From assembly GCA_037447655.1 (NCBI GenBank), contig JBBHKE010002830.1, positions 1-64,000 on the forward strand: 64,000 nucleotides of DNA, in the 5' to 3' direction. A program made the translations under genes and the position numbers. Within the stretch, counting starts at the first letter, position 1, and each line of letters begins with the position of its first letter. The DNA comes from Zygnema cylindricum. Taxonomy: Eukaryota > Streptophyta > Zygnematophyceae > Zygnematales > Zygnemataceae. Shown in pieces: positions 49,098 to 59,868 of the stretch. The notes below the pieces were generated by a model that saw nothing but the letters and a program-made list of their open reading frames with translations, did not search any database and was not told the DNA's origin.

Positions 49098-51092
49098 ATG
49101 GAGGTCTCAGAGTTTCAGGTTATGGGCCCACCATCTAGGGTGCCTATGTTTGATGGAACAGGCTTCACGTATTGGGCGTTTACAATGGAGGGATTGCTTT
49201 TCGAGAAGCACTTATGGGGAATTGTTGCGGGACAAGTGAGATGTCCGCCACCTAGCTTTGGAGGAGCTTATTACGGAGAATCATCTGAGACTGTCCAAAA
49301 TATCACCCGGAGTTCAGATGCAACGGAAGGTGAAGGGAAAAACCTTTCCGTGGATGGGGAAATAGGGGAGAAGGAAAAAGGGACACCTATGGTGAGGGGA
49401 GCTAGGCTCTCAGCTATGGTTCCACATGTAGGGATTAAAACTGAAGAAAATGACAGGAAAATATGGGAATACAAAAACACTATAGCAAAACATCTCATAC
49501 TTAGATATGTGTCTAAGTCGATAGCTATCACTCTTTTAAGTCTAACCAAGTCTTCAGAGATATGGGAAGCACTAACTCAGATTTATAAGAGTGAGACTAT
49601 TCAGAGGCAGCAATTAGTAAAACAAGAAATAGATGCCTACATTTATAAAGGCGGTAGCATGATAGAGTTTTGTAATGATATTGCTGCGTTATATGTTGAG
49701 CTTACTAGTGCGGGATATGTAGAATCTGAGGAGAGTAAGATTAATACACTAATTATGAAACTCCCAGATGAGTACGAAAACATAATTTGTCATATGCAGG
49801 CAATGGATGGCTCCTCATGGACTTGGAGCTTTACCATGGGGATAATTCTTGTGAGGGAAAGCACTTTGGAGCTTCGTAGGGGAAAGGACAGGGTCAATGC
49901 ATTTTCAGCTGGTGGTGATTGGCGGAATCGTGATGAGAGGAACGGCGGTGACGAGCGGAAGCGTGATGAGAAGAACGGTGGTGACGAGCGGAAGCGTGAT
50001 GAGAGAAAGAAAGACAAAGGTAAACCTTATCGGAACTTTGGTGGAAAGAGAGGGAGAGGAAAAGGCATGGGAGCTTTGAAAAAAGGGGTTTGCTTCTTTT
50101 GTAGGGAACCGGGTCATTATATGGAGGAATGCCCTTGTTTGGAAAAACTTAGAAGTTGGAATGTGGATGAGGAGGACGAAGATGAAGAGGAGAAAGAGGA
50201 TGAAGAAAAATTGGAGCTTCTTCACATCGGTAGAATGGGGAAGGGAGAAAAGTACACAGAAATTGCTCGAAGGCAACAGTGTGCTTTTGGAGGTATAAGG
50301 GAAGTAAAGAGAGAAGAGGTACTTGAGGATGTCAAGGAGTGTAGAGTATATGATTTAGAAATGAGAAAGTCAGATCTAGGATCCATAAGTGAAAACGGGA
50401 AAGATAAAATTAATGAGGATAATTTTATACACAATAGGGAAATAGAAAACTGGTCGGAAAGGGAGACTTCAATGGATTCCGAGGAAAGGGGAGAAGTGAA
50501 ACTCGAAGAGGTTCTAAAGGATAGGGGAGAAGAGAAATATTTGATTAAAGGTTTAGGGGAGAAGAAATACTTATTGGGAACTAAATTAGAAAGTAATAGT
50601 GGAAAGAATTCCATGGGAGAGAGTGAGGGAAGTTCAGAAAATGGGGTAATTATCATGGATAAAAATATGAGTACGAAAGATATAGATCTTATGAGGAACT
50701 TAGTGGGAACTAGTGATTTTTGGGAATATTTGGGGGTGGATGGATTTGACATCACTACTTGGTGTGACGAAGATGTGCCAGTAAAAGGGTTAGCATCTAG
50801 GTGTATGTTGCAGATTGGAAATGGGGCTGGCTATTTGGATTGCAAGAGAGAAATCGGGTTGTGTGTGGATGAAAAAGTGATGAGGTGGATAAAATCTTTG
50901 CTCGAGGTTATGAAAATTGGGATGCTTAATAAAATATGTGATCAACAAGATCGAATGTTTATTTCAGCTCATCTAATGGACCTTTTAAAATGTGAGGGTA
51001 TTGTCATAAAGGTTTATAAAAGGAAAAGGAAAAAGGAAAAAAGAAAAAAAAAATCGGGAGGGAGTATTTTGATTTTTTTTTGTGGGAGTTGA
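49098..51092 (+). CDS. Gag-only retrotransposon ORF with RNase-H-derived tail
   Basis: An uninterrupted 664-codon ORF, the only undamaged retroelement ORF of this size here. Residues 1-230 are copia-type gag (MGPPSRVPMFDGTGFTYW; QIYKSETIQRQQLVKQEIDAYIYKGGSM). A 33-bp repeat follows (RDERNGGDERK units, 49929-50004), then the zinc knuckle CFFCREPGHYMEEC. Next is an approximately 200-residue acidic/Lys-rich region. The tail (about 50740-51000) aligns in order with copia RNase H: FDITTWCDED for DITTWSDASY, and MRWIKSLLEVMKIGMLNKICDQQ for MWVKSLLEELGFMKSGTQNVFCDNQ. Protease, integrase and RT are absent. The start codon lies inside the LTR. The product probably forms particles that need enzymes in trans. 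Confidence 0.88.
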   Translation: MEVSEFQVMGPPSRVPMFDGTGFTYWAFTMEGLLFEKHLWGIVAGQVRCPPPSFGGAYYGESSETVQNITRSSDATEGEGKNLSVDGEIGEKEKGTPMVRGARLSAMVPHVGIKTEENDRKIWEYKNTIAKHLILRYVSKSIAITLLSLTKSSEIWEALTQIYKSETIQRQQLVKQEIDAYIYKGGSMIEFCNDIAALYVELTSAGYVESEESKINTLIMKLPDEYENIICHMQAMDGSSWTWSFTMGIILVRESTLELRRGKDRVNAFSAGGDWRNRDERNGGDERKRDEKNGGDERKRDERKKDKGKPYRNFGGKRGRGKGMGALKKGVCFFCREPGHYMEECPCLEKLRSWNVDEEDEDEEEKEDEEKLELLHIGRMGKGEKYTEIARRQQCAFGGIREVKREEVLEDVKECRVYDLEMRKSDLGSISENGKDKINEDNFIHNREIENWSERETSMDSEERGEVKLEEVLKDRGEEKYLIKGLGEKKYLLGTKLESNSGKNSMGESEGSSENGVIIMDKNMSTKDIDLMRNLVGTSDFWEYLGVDGFDITTWCDEDVPVKGLASRCMLQIGNGAGYLDCKREIGLCVDEKVMRWIKSLLEVMKIGMLNKICDQQDRMFISAHLMDLLKCEGIVIKVYKRKRKKEKRKKKSGGSILIFFCGS

Positions 51093-51106
51093 AAGGAAAA
51101 TAGACA

Positions 51107-51121
51107 AGAAAATAAGGGGAG
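51107..51121 (+). other. Polypurine tract of element D
   Basis: AGAAAATAAGGGGAG directly precedes the 3' LTR and is nearly identical to the tract of element A at 58805-58819. It should prime plus-strand DNA synthesis, so D keeps this cis signal. Confidence 0.85.
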
Positions 51122-52299
51122 TGTTGATATTTGTGTATTTTCTAGGTTTTTAAATAGGATAGAAGATAGCAGAGGCAGTCTGCCTCTAACTCCCCTTTCC
51201 AAGCCCCCACACTTGTTGTAGTCACTGAAGGTTGGATAGGGAGTTAGAGCCATGGCTGCCTCAGCTCTCTAAAGAAGGCAGGGGGTAAGCTAGGTACTCT
51301 TACCAAAATTTAGTTGACAGATCCAGGAATCGATTCTGATACCTGTCATCTACAATCGGTTATATCCGGTTGCTTTAACCGTTTAATTTAGCACTAGTAT
51401 TAAGACATATTAGGTTTGATAATTATTTAATTAGTTTCACGTAGACTTTATCATTTAACTAGAATTATATACATAGTGCAAAGATATAGTTATATAAAGT
51501 ACGAAGTACGATACGGTTACGAAATAAATACCGCGAATTTTGTTAGACATCAAAAAGAATACCGCGCAAGTAATTATGACGGCTACGATTGAAATCCGGA
51601 TTTGATCGGACGGCCGCGAAGGATGCCAAGATCGCGAAATAGGATTTTGGCGGTTTGCGATCACCGCCACATCGAATGACACGTGGAAAAATCACATTGG
51701 ATTGCGGCAATTTTGAGGATTTCGGAAACGAATCGCGATATGACATGTGTCCACATTTTGGCCATGTCGTACGATGGTCGTACAAAAAGTACACTGGCAC
51801 CTGTACTTTTATGTACGACACAGTATTTTGATTGGTATCGTACTTCACTAGATAGAGTTTTAGAGGGGGAATAGGTCTTAGAAAATTTTGGGTAGGTAGC
51901 TGCCTCTCCCAGAGAGCACCTTGTATAAATGGCAAACTTTGGGCAACCATAACTATCAATTTACTTGACCATTTTCAGTGATTCTTTTTGTTGCGAACTC
52001 AGGGGAGTCCACGCTACACACAGATGTAGTCGGTCAGAGTTTTTCTCTGCCAAGGTGGGGGTATTTCTAAGGGAGAGTCAAAGTGGGTGAATGTGTCCAA
52101 ATCTCATATTCTAACTTTGCATTCTGTGGTGGAACTGAGCACACAGAAAGTGTTATTTCACATGGGTGAATCTATATTGGGGTTCTGACTGTCAAGGGGT
52201 CAGTCACTTGGGTTTATATTAACTTGGAGTCGGCACTATCTAGATTAGCTTCTTTTGGATCTGCATACTTTGAGTGCCAATGGAGGTCTCAAAGTTTCA
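51122..52299 (+). mobile_element. 3' LTR of gag-only element D
   Basis: 1178 bp, TGTTGATATTTG to AAAGTTTCA, followed by a perfect TSD copy AATTG at 52300-52304. It diverges noticeably from the 5' LTR, especially in the first 300 bp. Confidence 0.93.
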
Positions 52300-52304
52300 A
52301 ATTG

Positions 52305-52832
52305 TTGCGCCAATACATTGCTGCGCCGGTTTATGCAGAATGCGGACACTCAGTTTAATCGTAGGGGCAATCGCAACGGACGCGATAAAGGAAGGAATCG
52401 CAGTATTGTAACCATCGTGATCATATGGGGGACGCGGCGAAGAAACACATAAGCGATGTTAACGGACCGCAGATTTATGGTTGCGCAGCCACCGAAGCGC
52501 AACATAGTTGCGATGCCGTTAGAGAATCGCAGCGCCATCGCTGCGCGGACAAGAAATCGCAACGGCGCAGTTGTGTTTCACCACATTGGTGACGACGAAC
52601 TCTCGGTTTCATCGCAGCAGCGCAAGTTACTAAATGTAGGACGCTGCGATACTCTTGCACGTTGCGACGCTTGGAAGACTCCAATCATGAAACCCTCAAC
52701 CCTCTCTGATAAAGCCACCATCGACCCTCGCAACCAACCCAGTCAAGGCAGTTTGGAGAGCGTTTTGCACCGCACTGCCAACTAACCTTCCCTTCTTGAA
52801 TTACCTGAATTGTCTGCCCGGACAGATTATTA
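52305..52832 (+). pseudogene. End of the gypsy chromodomain and inter-ORF spacer
   Basis: After TSD AATTG (52300-52304) the frame continues from LEL to LRQYIAAPVYAECGHSV, then stops near 52356. The spacer to 52832 is rich in TGCGNC-type motifs. Its 109-codon open frame (52456-52785) is unrecognised and may be chance. Confidence 0.65.
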
Positions 52833-53420
52833 ATGGCGGCGGAGGCTATGGTACAGTCAGACCGGAGGAGGGAGGTGGAAGCAAGGCCGGAGCTTGGGGA
52901 GACAGCCAGTAGCGAGGCAGGGCCGGCGAAGACCAGTGGAGGAGAAGGGTCAGAAAATTCATATGACCTTGAATACAAGCCACTTTACGAGGAGGACCGG
53001 GAAGATGAGGAGGATCATGAGATCTCCGACGTTGAGGAGCTGGTGCAGAAACTGACACCTCCGCCAATTGAGGAGCGTACCTCTGATTTGGTGGTGATGA
53101 GGGACCCCAATAAAGAGAGCACCGCTGATGAACAGTCATCAGAAAGCGCGGAAAAGAAGGCGGAAGTGCAGTACCCCAACGAAGACGATGTATTTCTCCT
53201 TCGAGGGGATTAAAGAGAGGAAATTCTCGATTACCTTTTTCCACTCCCTACAAATACGCGGCATCCGGACCTCACGTTCAGCTTCGCTAAACGCTTTTAA
53301 TTGAATCCTTCAGAGTGGCCTGAAGAGTGGTGCACTGGAAAACCTGGGGACCGCATTAGTATTCTCGCCGATGTGCGGTCACACCCGACATGGAACTTCA
53401 GGAGAACGAAGCTCTTTGGG
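52833..53420 (+). pseudogene. Gypsy third ORF, N-terminal part (unknown)
   Basis: Plus-strand frame from ATG 52833: an acidic, low-complexity first 120 residues (e.g. YEEDREDEEDHEISDVEEL), then NEDDVFLLRGD. Two in-frame stops (about 53211 and 53299) do not change the apparent frame, which continues as EEILDYLFPLPTNTRHPDLT and SEWPEEWCTGKPGDRISIL to KLFG. Element A interrupts it here. I recognise no domain. Its position between integrase and 3' LTR is that of an env-like or accessory ORF. Confidence 0.55.
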
Positions 53421-54468
53421 AGTAGAAACTAATGGTTTTTAAGTATTTTCTAGGTCTGAAAAGAAATATAGAAGCCGAGGCAGTCTATCTCTAACTTCTC
53501 TCTCCAACTCTCACACTTGTCGCAGTCACTGAGAAATTGGAGAGGAAGCTAAAGCCATGGCTACCTAGGCTATCCTGAGGTTTACGGGAAATTTATATTA
53601 GTTGGGGTTTATTTATTTAAAAGGTATATGCCGGCGGCAGGAATTGATCCATGTACCTACCGGCTGGCACACAGGAATTAGCCGGTAGCCTTAGCCGTTT
53701 AGTCTAGGACACATATTACGTAATGAAGAGTTTGATAGTTATTTAAATATGTATACGTACGATTATTCATATAACTATAATAGATTACGGGAAACATAGA
53801 TTCGGTAATATATAAAGTACGGATTACGGTACGGACTATAAATCAATACCGCGCATTTGTTTCGTAAATGAAACAAATACCGCACATGTATTTATTACGG
53901 CTACGATTAAATTAGATTCTAATCGGACGGCCGCAATTAGCGCCGAGATCGCGGAGGAAGTTTTCGGCGGTTTGTGGCCATCGCCACATCAAATGACGCG
54001 TGGCGAAATTTCGTTGGATCGTGGAATCCCGGAGATTATGGCATAAAATCCGGATATGACATGTGTCGACATTTAGGCCTTGTCGTACAATGTCCGTACC
54101 TAAAGTCCACCGGCAGCTGTACTTTTGCGTACGGAACTAAATTCTGATTGGTTCCGTACATCAGTAGATAGAGTCTGTGAGAGAGAAAGGACTTAGAAAA
54201 ATTAGGAGATAGGACCCTCTCTCCCAGAGAGCTTCTGTATAAATGGTCAACTTTGACCCTCTATAACTAACTGCCCAGGGGAGCAAATTCAGCGATTCTT
54301 TTTGCTATCGACTCAGGGGAGTCTTGTCTTCACAGGGGTGAAGTTGGTCAAAGTTTTTGTCTGCCAGGTTGGCAGTTATTTTTGCTTAAACACAAAGGGG
54401 TCAGGATTATCCTAGAGGCTTCTTGGAAGCTGTCCACTCTGAAGACTTATGGAGGTCTCAGAGTTTCA
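53421..54468 (+). mobile_element. 5' LTR of copia element A
   Basis: About 1048 bp, starting AGTAGAAACT (TG mutated to AG) and ending GAGTTTCA. It is very close to the 3' LTR, with few substitutions over long stretches. The left flank TTGGG and right flank AATAA do not form a TSD. Confidence 0.9.
54083..54250 (+). promoter_or_regulatory. LTR A promoter: GTAC cluster, ATTGG box, TATA
   Basis: Five GTAC cores within about 75 bp, then GATTGG near 54147 and TGTATAAATGG near 54237. The arrangement is the same as in LTR D although the intervening sequence differs. Confidence 0.5.
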
Positions 54469-57400
54469 CGTTATGGGCCCACCCTCTAGGGTACCAATCT
54501 TTAATGGAACAAGCTTCATATACTGGGAAAGTATGATGATAGGAGCTCTATGCGAAAAAAGGTTTTGGGGGATAGTGAGTGGACGATTGGGGCGTCCATC
54601 AAGTCTTGGAATTCCTCCAGGGTTTAAAGGAAGCAGATTCACCAGGAAAGAGGATTCACCTTAAACGGAGGAAACAAAGGAAGGAGAGGTGGTGGACAAA
54701 GGAAAGGAGAAGGAGGCGACCACACCTATAGCAACTGGTTTAGCATTCATATCACCTATTTCGAGGAACGAGGAGAATGATACTGAAACCTGGGACTTCA
54801 ACAATATGGCGGCAAAGCACTTCATCCTACGCCATCTCACTCAAGGACTTGCATGTCCCCATTTGCAGGTAGAGAGGGCATCCGATCTTTGGATGGCTCT
54901 CATAGAGATGTACCGAAGTGGTACGATTCAGCAACAACAGTTGGCTGATCAGAAAGTTAAGGAGTATGTATACAAAGGGGGAAATATGTTGGATTTTTGC
55001 AATGAGCTTGCTACACTCTTCATGGAGCTAGAGAGTGCGGGAAAAGTTTTTAGTGAAAAAGAAAAGGTTAATTGTTTACTAATGAAGTTACCTTATGAGT
55101 TCGAGAACATAGTCAACCGTGTGCAGGACTTGCCGGACTCAAGGTGGATATGGAACTCAGTGGTAGGGATGATTCTCGTTCGAGAGAATACGATTGAGAT
55201 CCAAAGGGGAGGAAAGAGTGGCCAAGCCTTGGCAACAGCAACCGATTGGAGGAACAAGGATTCCCGGAAACCAATCGGAAACTATGGGGGTAGGGAGCAG
55301 AAAAAACTGGTTGACGAGTTCGAACCAAGGGCTCCCAAAGGTTTATGTCATTTTTGTAAGAAACCGGGGCACTATATGGCAGAGTGCACTAAGCTAACCG
55401 AGCTTCGGTTAAAGGAGGGGCACACCGGTGGTACCCCGAGAGGAAAGAAAAAGGCCCTTGTCACACAGGTACTTGAGGCGGAATCCGAGGACGATGACGA
55501 TGAGCTCCTTTTGGATGAGGAGTTGGAGGCGAAAACTGAGGTTGAAATTCCACGAAGGCAGAAATGTGCTTACGGTGGATTGAAAGGTGAAGCAGGCTGG
55601 ATTATAGATTCAAGTGCCTCAATGCACATGTGTAAGGATAGGCACTTGTTCACTAAGATAAGAAAGATATCCACCGTAGAGATAGAGTACGGGGATGGGA
55701 GGATAGTCACCACTACTCTTGTAGGATCGGTAGATTTGAAAGTGTTAGTAGAAGGAAAGACATCCATATTAACATTCTCCGATGTATTGTTTATCCCGGA
55801 GCTGAACAAAAACCTTATCTCTACATCTGTATTAGATGATAAGGGTTTTTTATTAGCACTAGGGAAGGAGTCTTTACTGCTAGTTTTGAGGAGGATGTCT
55901 ATTTCATTGCTGAGAAAGGTAGCCATGGGATATTTAGGCTGATCTTAAGTAATGAAACGAAGAAACTTTATTATGCTGGTGTTCATGATATTATGATGTG
56001 GCATAAAAGGCTTGGGCATGTGAATCTAGATAAGTTAAGAGAGATGAAAAAGATGGGAGTGGTGGAAGGGATTCAGTTCAGTGAGAGTGATGATATAAGT
56101 GATTGTAGTGGGTGTGCTCAAGGTAAAGCACACAGATTACCCTTTCCTAAAACAGCCACCTACAAGGGAGAAAAACTTCTAGATCTAGTACACACAGATA
56201 TTTGGGGACCGGCTAGAGTGCCCTCACCGGGGGGGAAGAGATTTATGATGACTATAACTGATGATTGGTCTCGGTATTCCCAGGTGTATTTTTTGAAAAA
56301 CAAGTCAGAAGCTGAGGATTGTTTTAGACAATATAAAGCATGGAGCGAAAAACTCCATGAAACTCCAATCAAGAGAGTAAGGAGTGACAATGGTGGAGAG
56401 TATACTTCTAACCAGTTTGAGGATTTTTTGAGGGAAGATGGGGTTCAACACCAAAAGATAGTTCCAGAAAATCCGGAACAGAATGGGGTAGCTGAAAGGT
56501 TAAATAGAACACTAAGTGATAGTGCTAGAAGTATGTTGTCGGATAAGAAAATAGGAAAAAGGTTTTGGGCAGAAGCAATGAACTGTGCTAATTACCTCAA
56601 AAATATAGTTCTTACTTCAGCTATAAAAGATCAAACACCTTATGAGAGATGGACAGGCCGGAAACCAGACTTATCTCATTTAAAGGTTTTCGGCAGTCAA
56701 GTGTTCAGTCTAGATACTGATCCGTCCAATTGGAAGCTAGATCCTAAAGGAAAACCGGGATACTTATTAGGATATGATGAAGATGTTAAAGGATATAGAG
56801 TTTATGATCTAAAAAGGGAAGATATAATCTTAGTAAAGCATCTAGTAGTTATGGATGAAGGAAAGTCTGTGGATCCCTTCAAATATTCGAAGTCAGTAAA
56901 AATCAGATTTGAGTCAGAAAATTCCGATGACTTTGAGCTTCCTAACTATCCAGGATTTAGAGAAGATGACACTCTTGCAGGAACAAATCAGACTGAAAAG
57001 GACTCGGCTGTGGAAACTCCAGTGACAACTCTACTCGAAGCGGAAGACGTGGTGGAAATTGATTCGGAATCAAGGGATAGGGGAGAAGCCGAGTTTGTTC
57101 GAAAGAATCCACGAGAACCATCTATTCCAGCCTCAGATTTTGAGGGGGGGAGGAGAAGTAGAAAAAGACTGCAAGAAAAACAGGTTAATAACAAGGTAAC
57201 TAAACTATCTCATCAAGATGAACCTCAAACTTATGGAGAGGCAATGACTTGTCGAGAAAGAAACCGGTGGAAGACAGCCATCAATGAGGAGATGGCTTCA
57301 ATCATGGCAGCCGATACTTGGGAGCTGGTGGACTGTCCACCTAACCGAAAACCAATCGGTTGTAAGTGGGTTTTTAAATTAAAACTGAACCCAGATAACA

Positions 57401-58806
57401 CAATCGAGCGCTACAAGGCCAGATTAGTGGCAAAGGGATTTACACAAAAGGAGGGAATTGACTACGAGGAAACCTTTGCCCCGGTGGTCAGATTTCCCTC
57501 TGTCCGCATACTTCTCAGCCTGGTAGCAGCGGAAGACATGGAAGTGCACCAGATGGACATCAAAACAACCTTTTTGCATGGAGAATTGGAAGAGGAGATC
57601 TTCATGCGATAACCCGAAGGGTTTGTGGAAGAAGGAGAGGAGAGTAAGGTATGTCGGCTGATTGAATCTCTTTATGGTTTGAAAGAGGCGCCTCGACAGT
57701 GGAATAAGAAGCTTGATGAGTTTCTTACCGGTCTAGGATATATTCGGATCAGCTCAGATCACTCAATCTATGTTTTCAAAGATGAGGAAGGTTTTATATT
57801 TATTGCAATTTATGTTGATGATTTGCTTGTTTTAAGTAAATCAATGGAAAAAATTAATAAACTGAAAACCGATATTAAGGGGAGATTTGAAATGAAGGAT
57901 ATGGGGGAAGCAAAATATATTTTGGGAATTGAAGTAGAGAGAGACCGAAAAAGAAAAATTATAAGATTGACTCAAAAGGAAGCAATAGGGAACATGCTTG
58001 AAAAATTTCAAATGGATAAAGCTAATAGTTGTACAACTCCAATGGAGTTGAAGAAGGAAAGTGAGGGGAGTGAGGAAGGAGGAGTCATAGTCTTAGACGA
58101 GGAATTATCTCCTGAAAAACAGAAGTTCATGCAGACTATTCCTTACAGGCAAGTAGTGGGAAGTCTAATCTATTTTATGAATTGTACCAGGCCCGATCTA
58201 GCTGCAGCTGTAGGAGTGCTGAGTAGAAATCTAAATGCTCCCACTAAGAAGGATTGGGAGGCAGCTAAGAGAGTCCTTAGATATTTGGTAGGAACTAGGG
58301 ATCTATGGTTGCATCTGGGTGGGGAGAATACTGGCATCACTACTTGGAGTGATGCCAGTTATGGTGATGCTCCGATGAGGAGATGCACTTCTGGATATGT
58401 ATTATATGTGGGTGATGGGGCTTGCTGTTGGAGTAGCTAACAGCAAAAGGTTATTGCTCAGTCCACCATGGAGGCTGAGTATATGGCCTCTTGCTCTGCT
58501 GTAAAAGAATTGATGTGGGTCAAGTCTTTGCTTGGTGAGCTTGGTCACCTTAAAAGTGGTGTGCAGAAAATATTTTGTGATAATCAGGCAGCAATCGCTA
58601 TTTCTGCCAATCCTAAACATCATTTTAAAGCCAAACACATGGACATCAGACTCAGCTTTGTTAAAGAAAAAGTAGAAAACAAAATAATCAGTTTAGAGTA
58701 CAGACTAGATAGTGAGATGGTAGCAGATATGATGACCAAACTTGTGCCTTCCCCTAAGTTAAGTTTTTGCAGGGAGAAGTGTGGTCTGAAATTAAAGATT
58801 GACTAG
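54449..58806 (+). pseudogene. Copia element A gag-pol, nearly intact
   Basis: Gag (54449 onward) has the zinc knuckle CHFCKKPGHYMAEC at about 55346. The protease site reads IIDSSASMHMC (about 55604), Ser where Gly is expected. GAG-pre-integrase (HKRLGHVNLDKLREMKK) and the integrase DDE core follow (HTDIWGP, SDNGGEYTS, PEQNGVAERLNR). RT has MDIKTTFLHGELEEEI, YGLKEAPRQWN and YVDDLLVL (about 57810). RNase H has TTWSDASYGD, MEAEYMASC and FCDNQAAIA. Only four lesions are seen: a stop at 54662, a frameshift near 55855, and stops at 57610 and 58438. It is the youngest-looking autonomous-type element in the window. Confidence 0.93.
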
Positions 58807-58819
58807 AAAATAAGGGGAG
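58805..58819 (+). other. Polypurine tract of element A
   Basis: AGAAAATAAGGGGAG immediately before TGTAGAAACT. The stop codon of pol (58804-58806) overlaps its start. Confidence 0.85.
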
Positions 58820-59868
58820 TGTAGAAACTAATAGTTTTTAAGTATTTTCTAGGTCTGAAAAGAAATATAGAAGCCGAGGCAGTCTATCTCTAACTTCTCT
58901 CTCCAACTCTCAAACTTGTCGCAGTCACTGAGAAATTGGAGAGGAAGCTAGAGCCATGGCTACCTAGGCTATCTTGAGGTTTATGGGAAATTTATATTAG
59001 TTCGGGTTTATTTATTTAAAAGGTATATGCCGTCGGCAAGAATTGATCCATGTACCTACCAGCCGGCAGACAGGAATTAGCCGGTAGCCTTAGCCGTTTA
59101 GTCTAGGACACATATTACATAATGAAGAGTTTGATAGTTATTTAAATATGTATACGTACGATTATTCATATAACTATAATAGATTACGGGAAACATAGAT
59201 TCGGTAATATATAAAGTACGGATTACGGTACGGACTATAAATCAATACCGCGCATTTGTTTCGTAAATGAAACAAATACCGCACATGTATTTATTACGGC
59301 TACGATTAAATTAGATTCTAATCGGACGGCCGCAATTAGCGCCGAGATCGCGGAGGAAGTTTTCGGCGGTTTGTGGCCATCGCCACATCGGATGACGCGT
59401 GGCGAAATTTCGTTGGATCGTGGAATCCCCGGAGATTATGGCATAAAATCCGGATATGACATGTGTCGACATTTAGGCCTTGTCGTACAATGTCCGTACC
59501 TAAAGTCCACCGGCAGCTGTACTTTTGCGTACGGAACTAAATTCTGATTGGTTCCGTACATCAGTAGATAGAGTCTGTGAGAGAGAAAGGACTTAGAAAA
59601 ATTAGGAGATAGGACCCTCTCTCCCAGAGAGCTTCTGTATAAATGGTCAACTTTGACCCTCCATAACTATCTGCTCAGGGGAGCAAATTCAGAGATTCTT
59701 TTTGCTATCGACTCAGGGGAGTCTTCTCTTCACAGGGGTGAAGTTGGTCAGAGTTTTTGTCTGCCAAGGTGGTAGTTATTTTTGCTTAAACACAAAGGGG
59801 TCATGATTATCCTAGAGGCTTCTTGGAAGCTGTCCACTCTGAGGACTTATGGAGGTCTCAAAGTATCA
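58820..59868 (+). mobile_element. 3' LTR of copia element A
   Basis: 1049 bp, TGTAGAAACTAATAG to AAAGTATCA. The gypsy third ORF resumes in frame right after it. Confidence 0.92.

Larger units (their letters stand above)
47924..49117 (+). mobile_element. 5' LTR of gag-only element D
   Basis: 1194 bp, TGTTGGAATTC to GAGTTTCA, with TSD AATTG at 47919-47923. TATA-like GTATAAATGG near 48741, with six GTAC cores about 80-155 bp upstream. Confidence 0.93.

Noticed and set aside
54449-58806. A reassigned genetic code (TAA read as Gln), because element A has a TAA where relatives have CAA at 57610
   Set aside because: The stop at 58438 replaces Lys rather than Gln in relatives, and the kinase and NOC4 exons use ordinary codons without internal TAA. 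Simple decay explains it.
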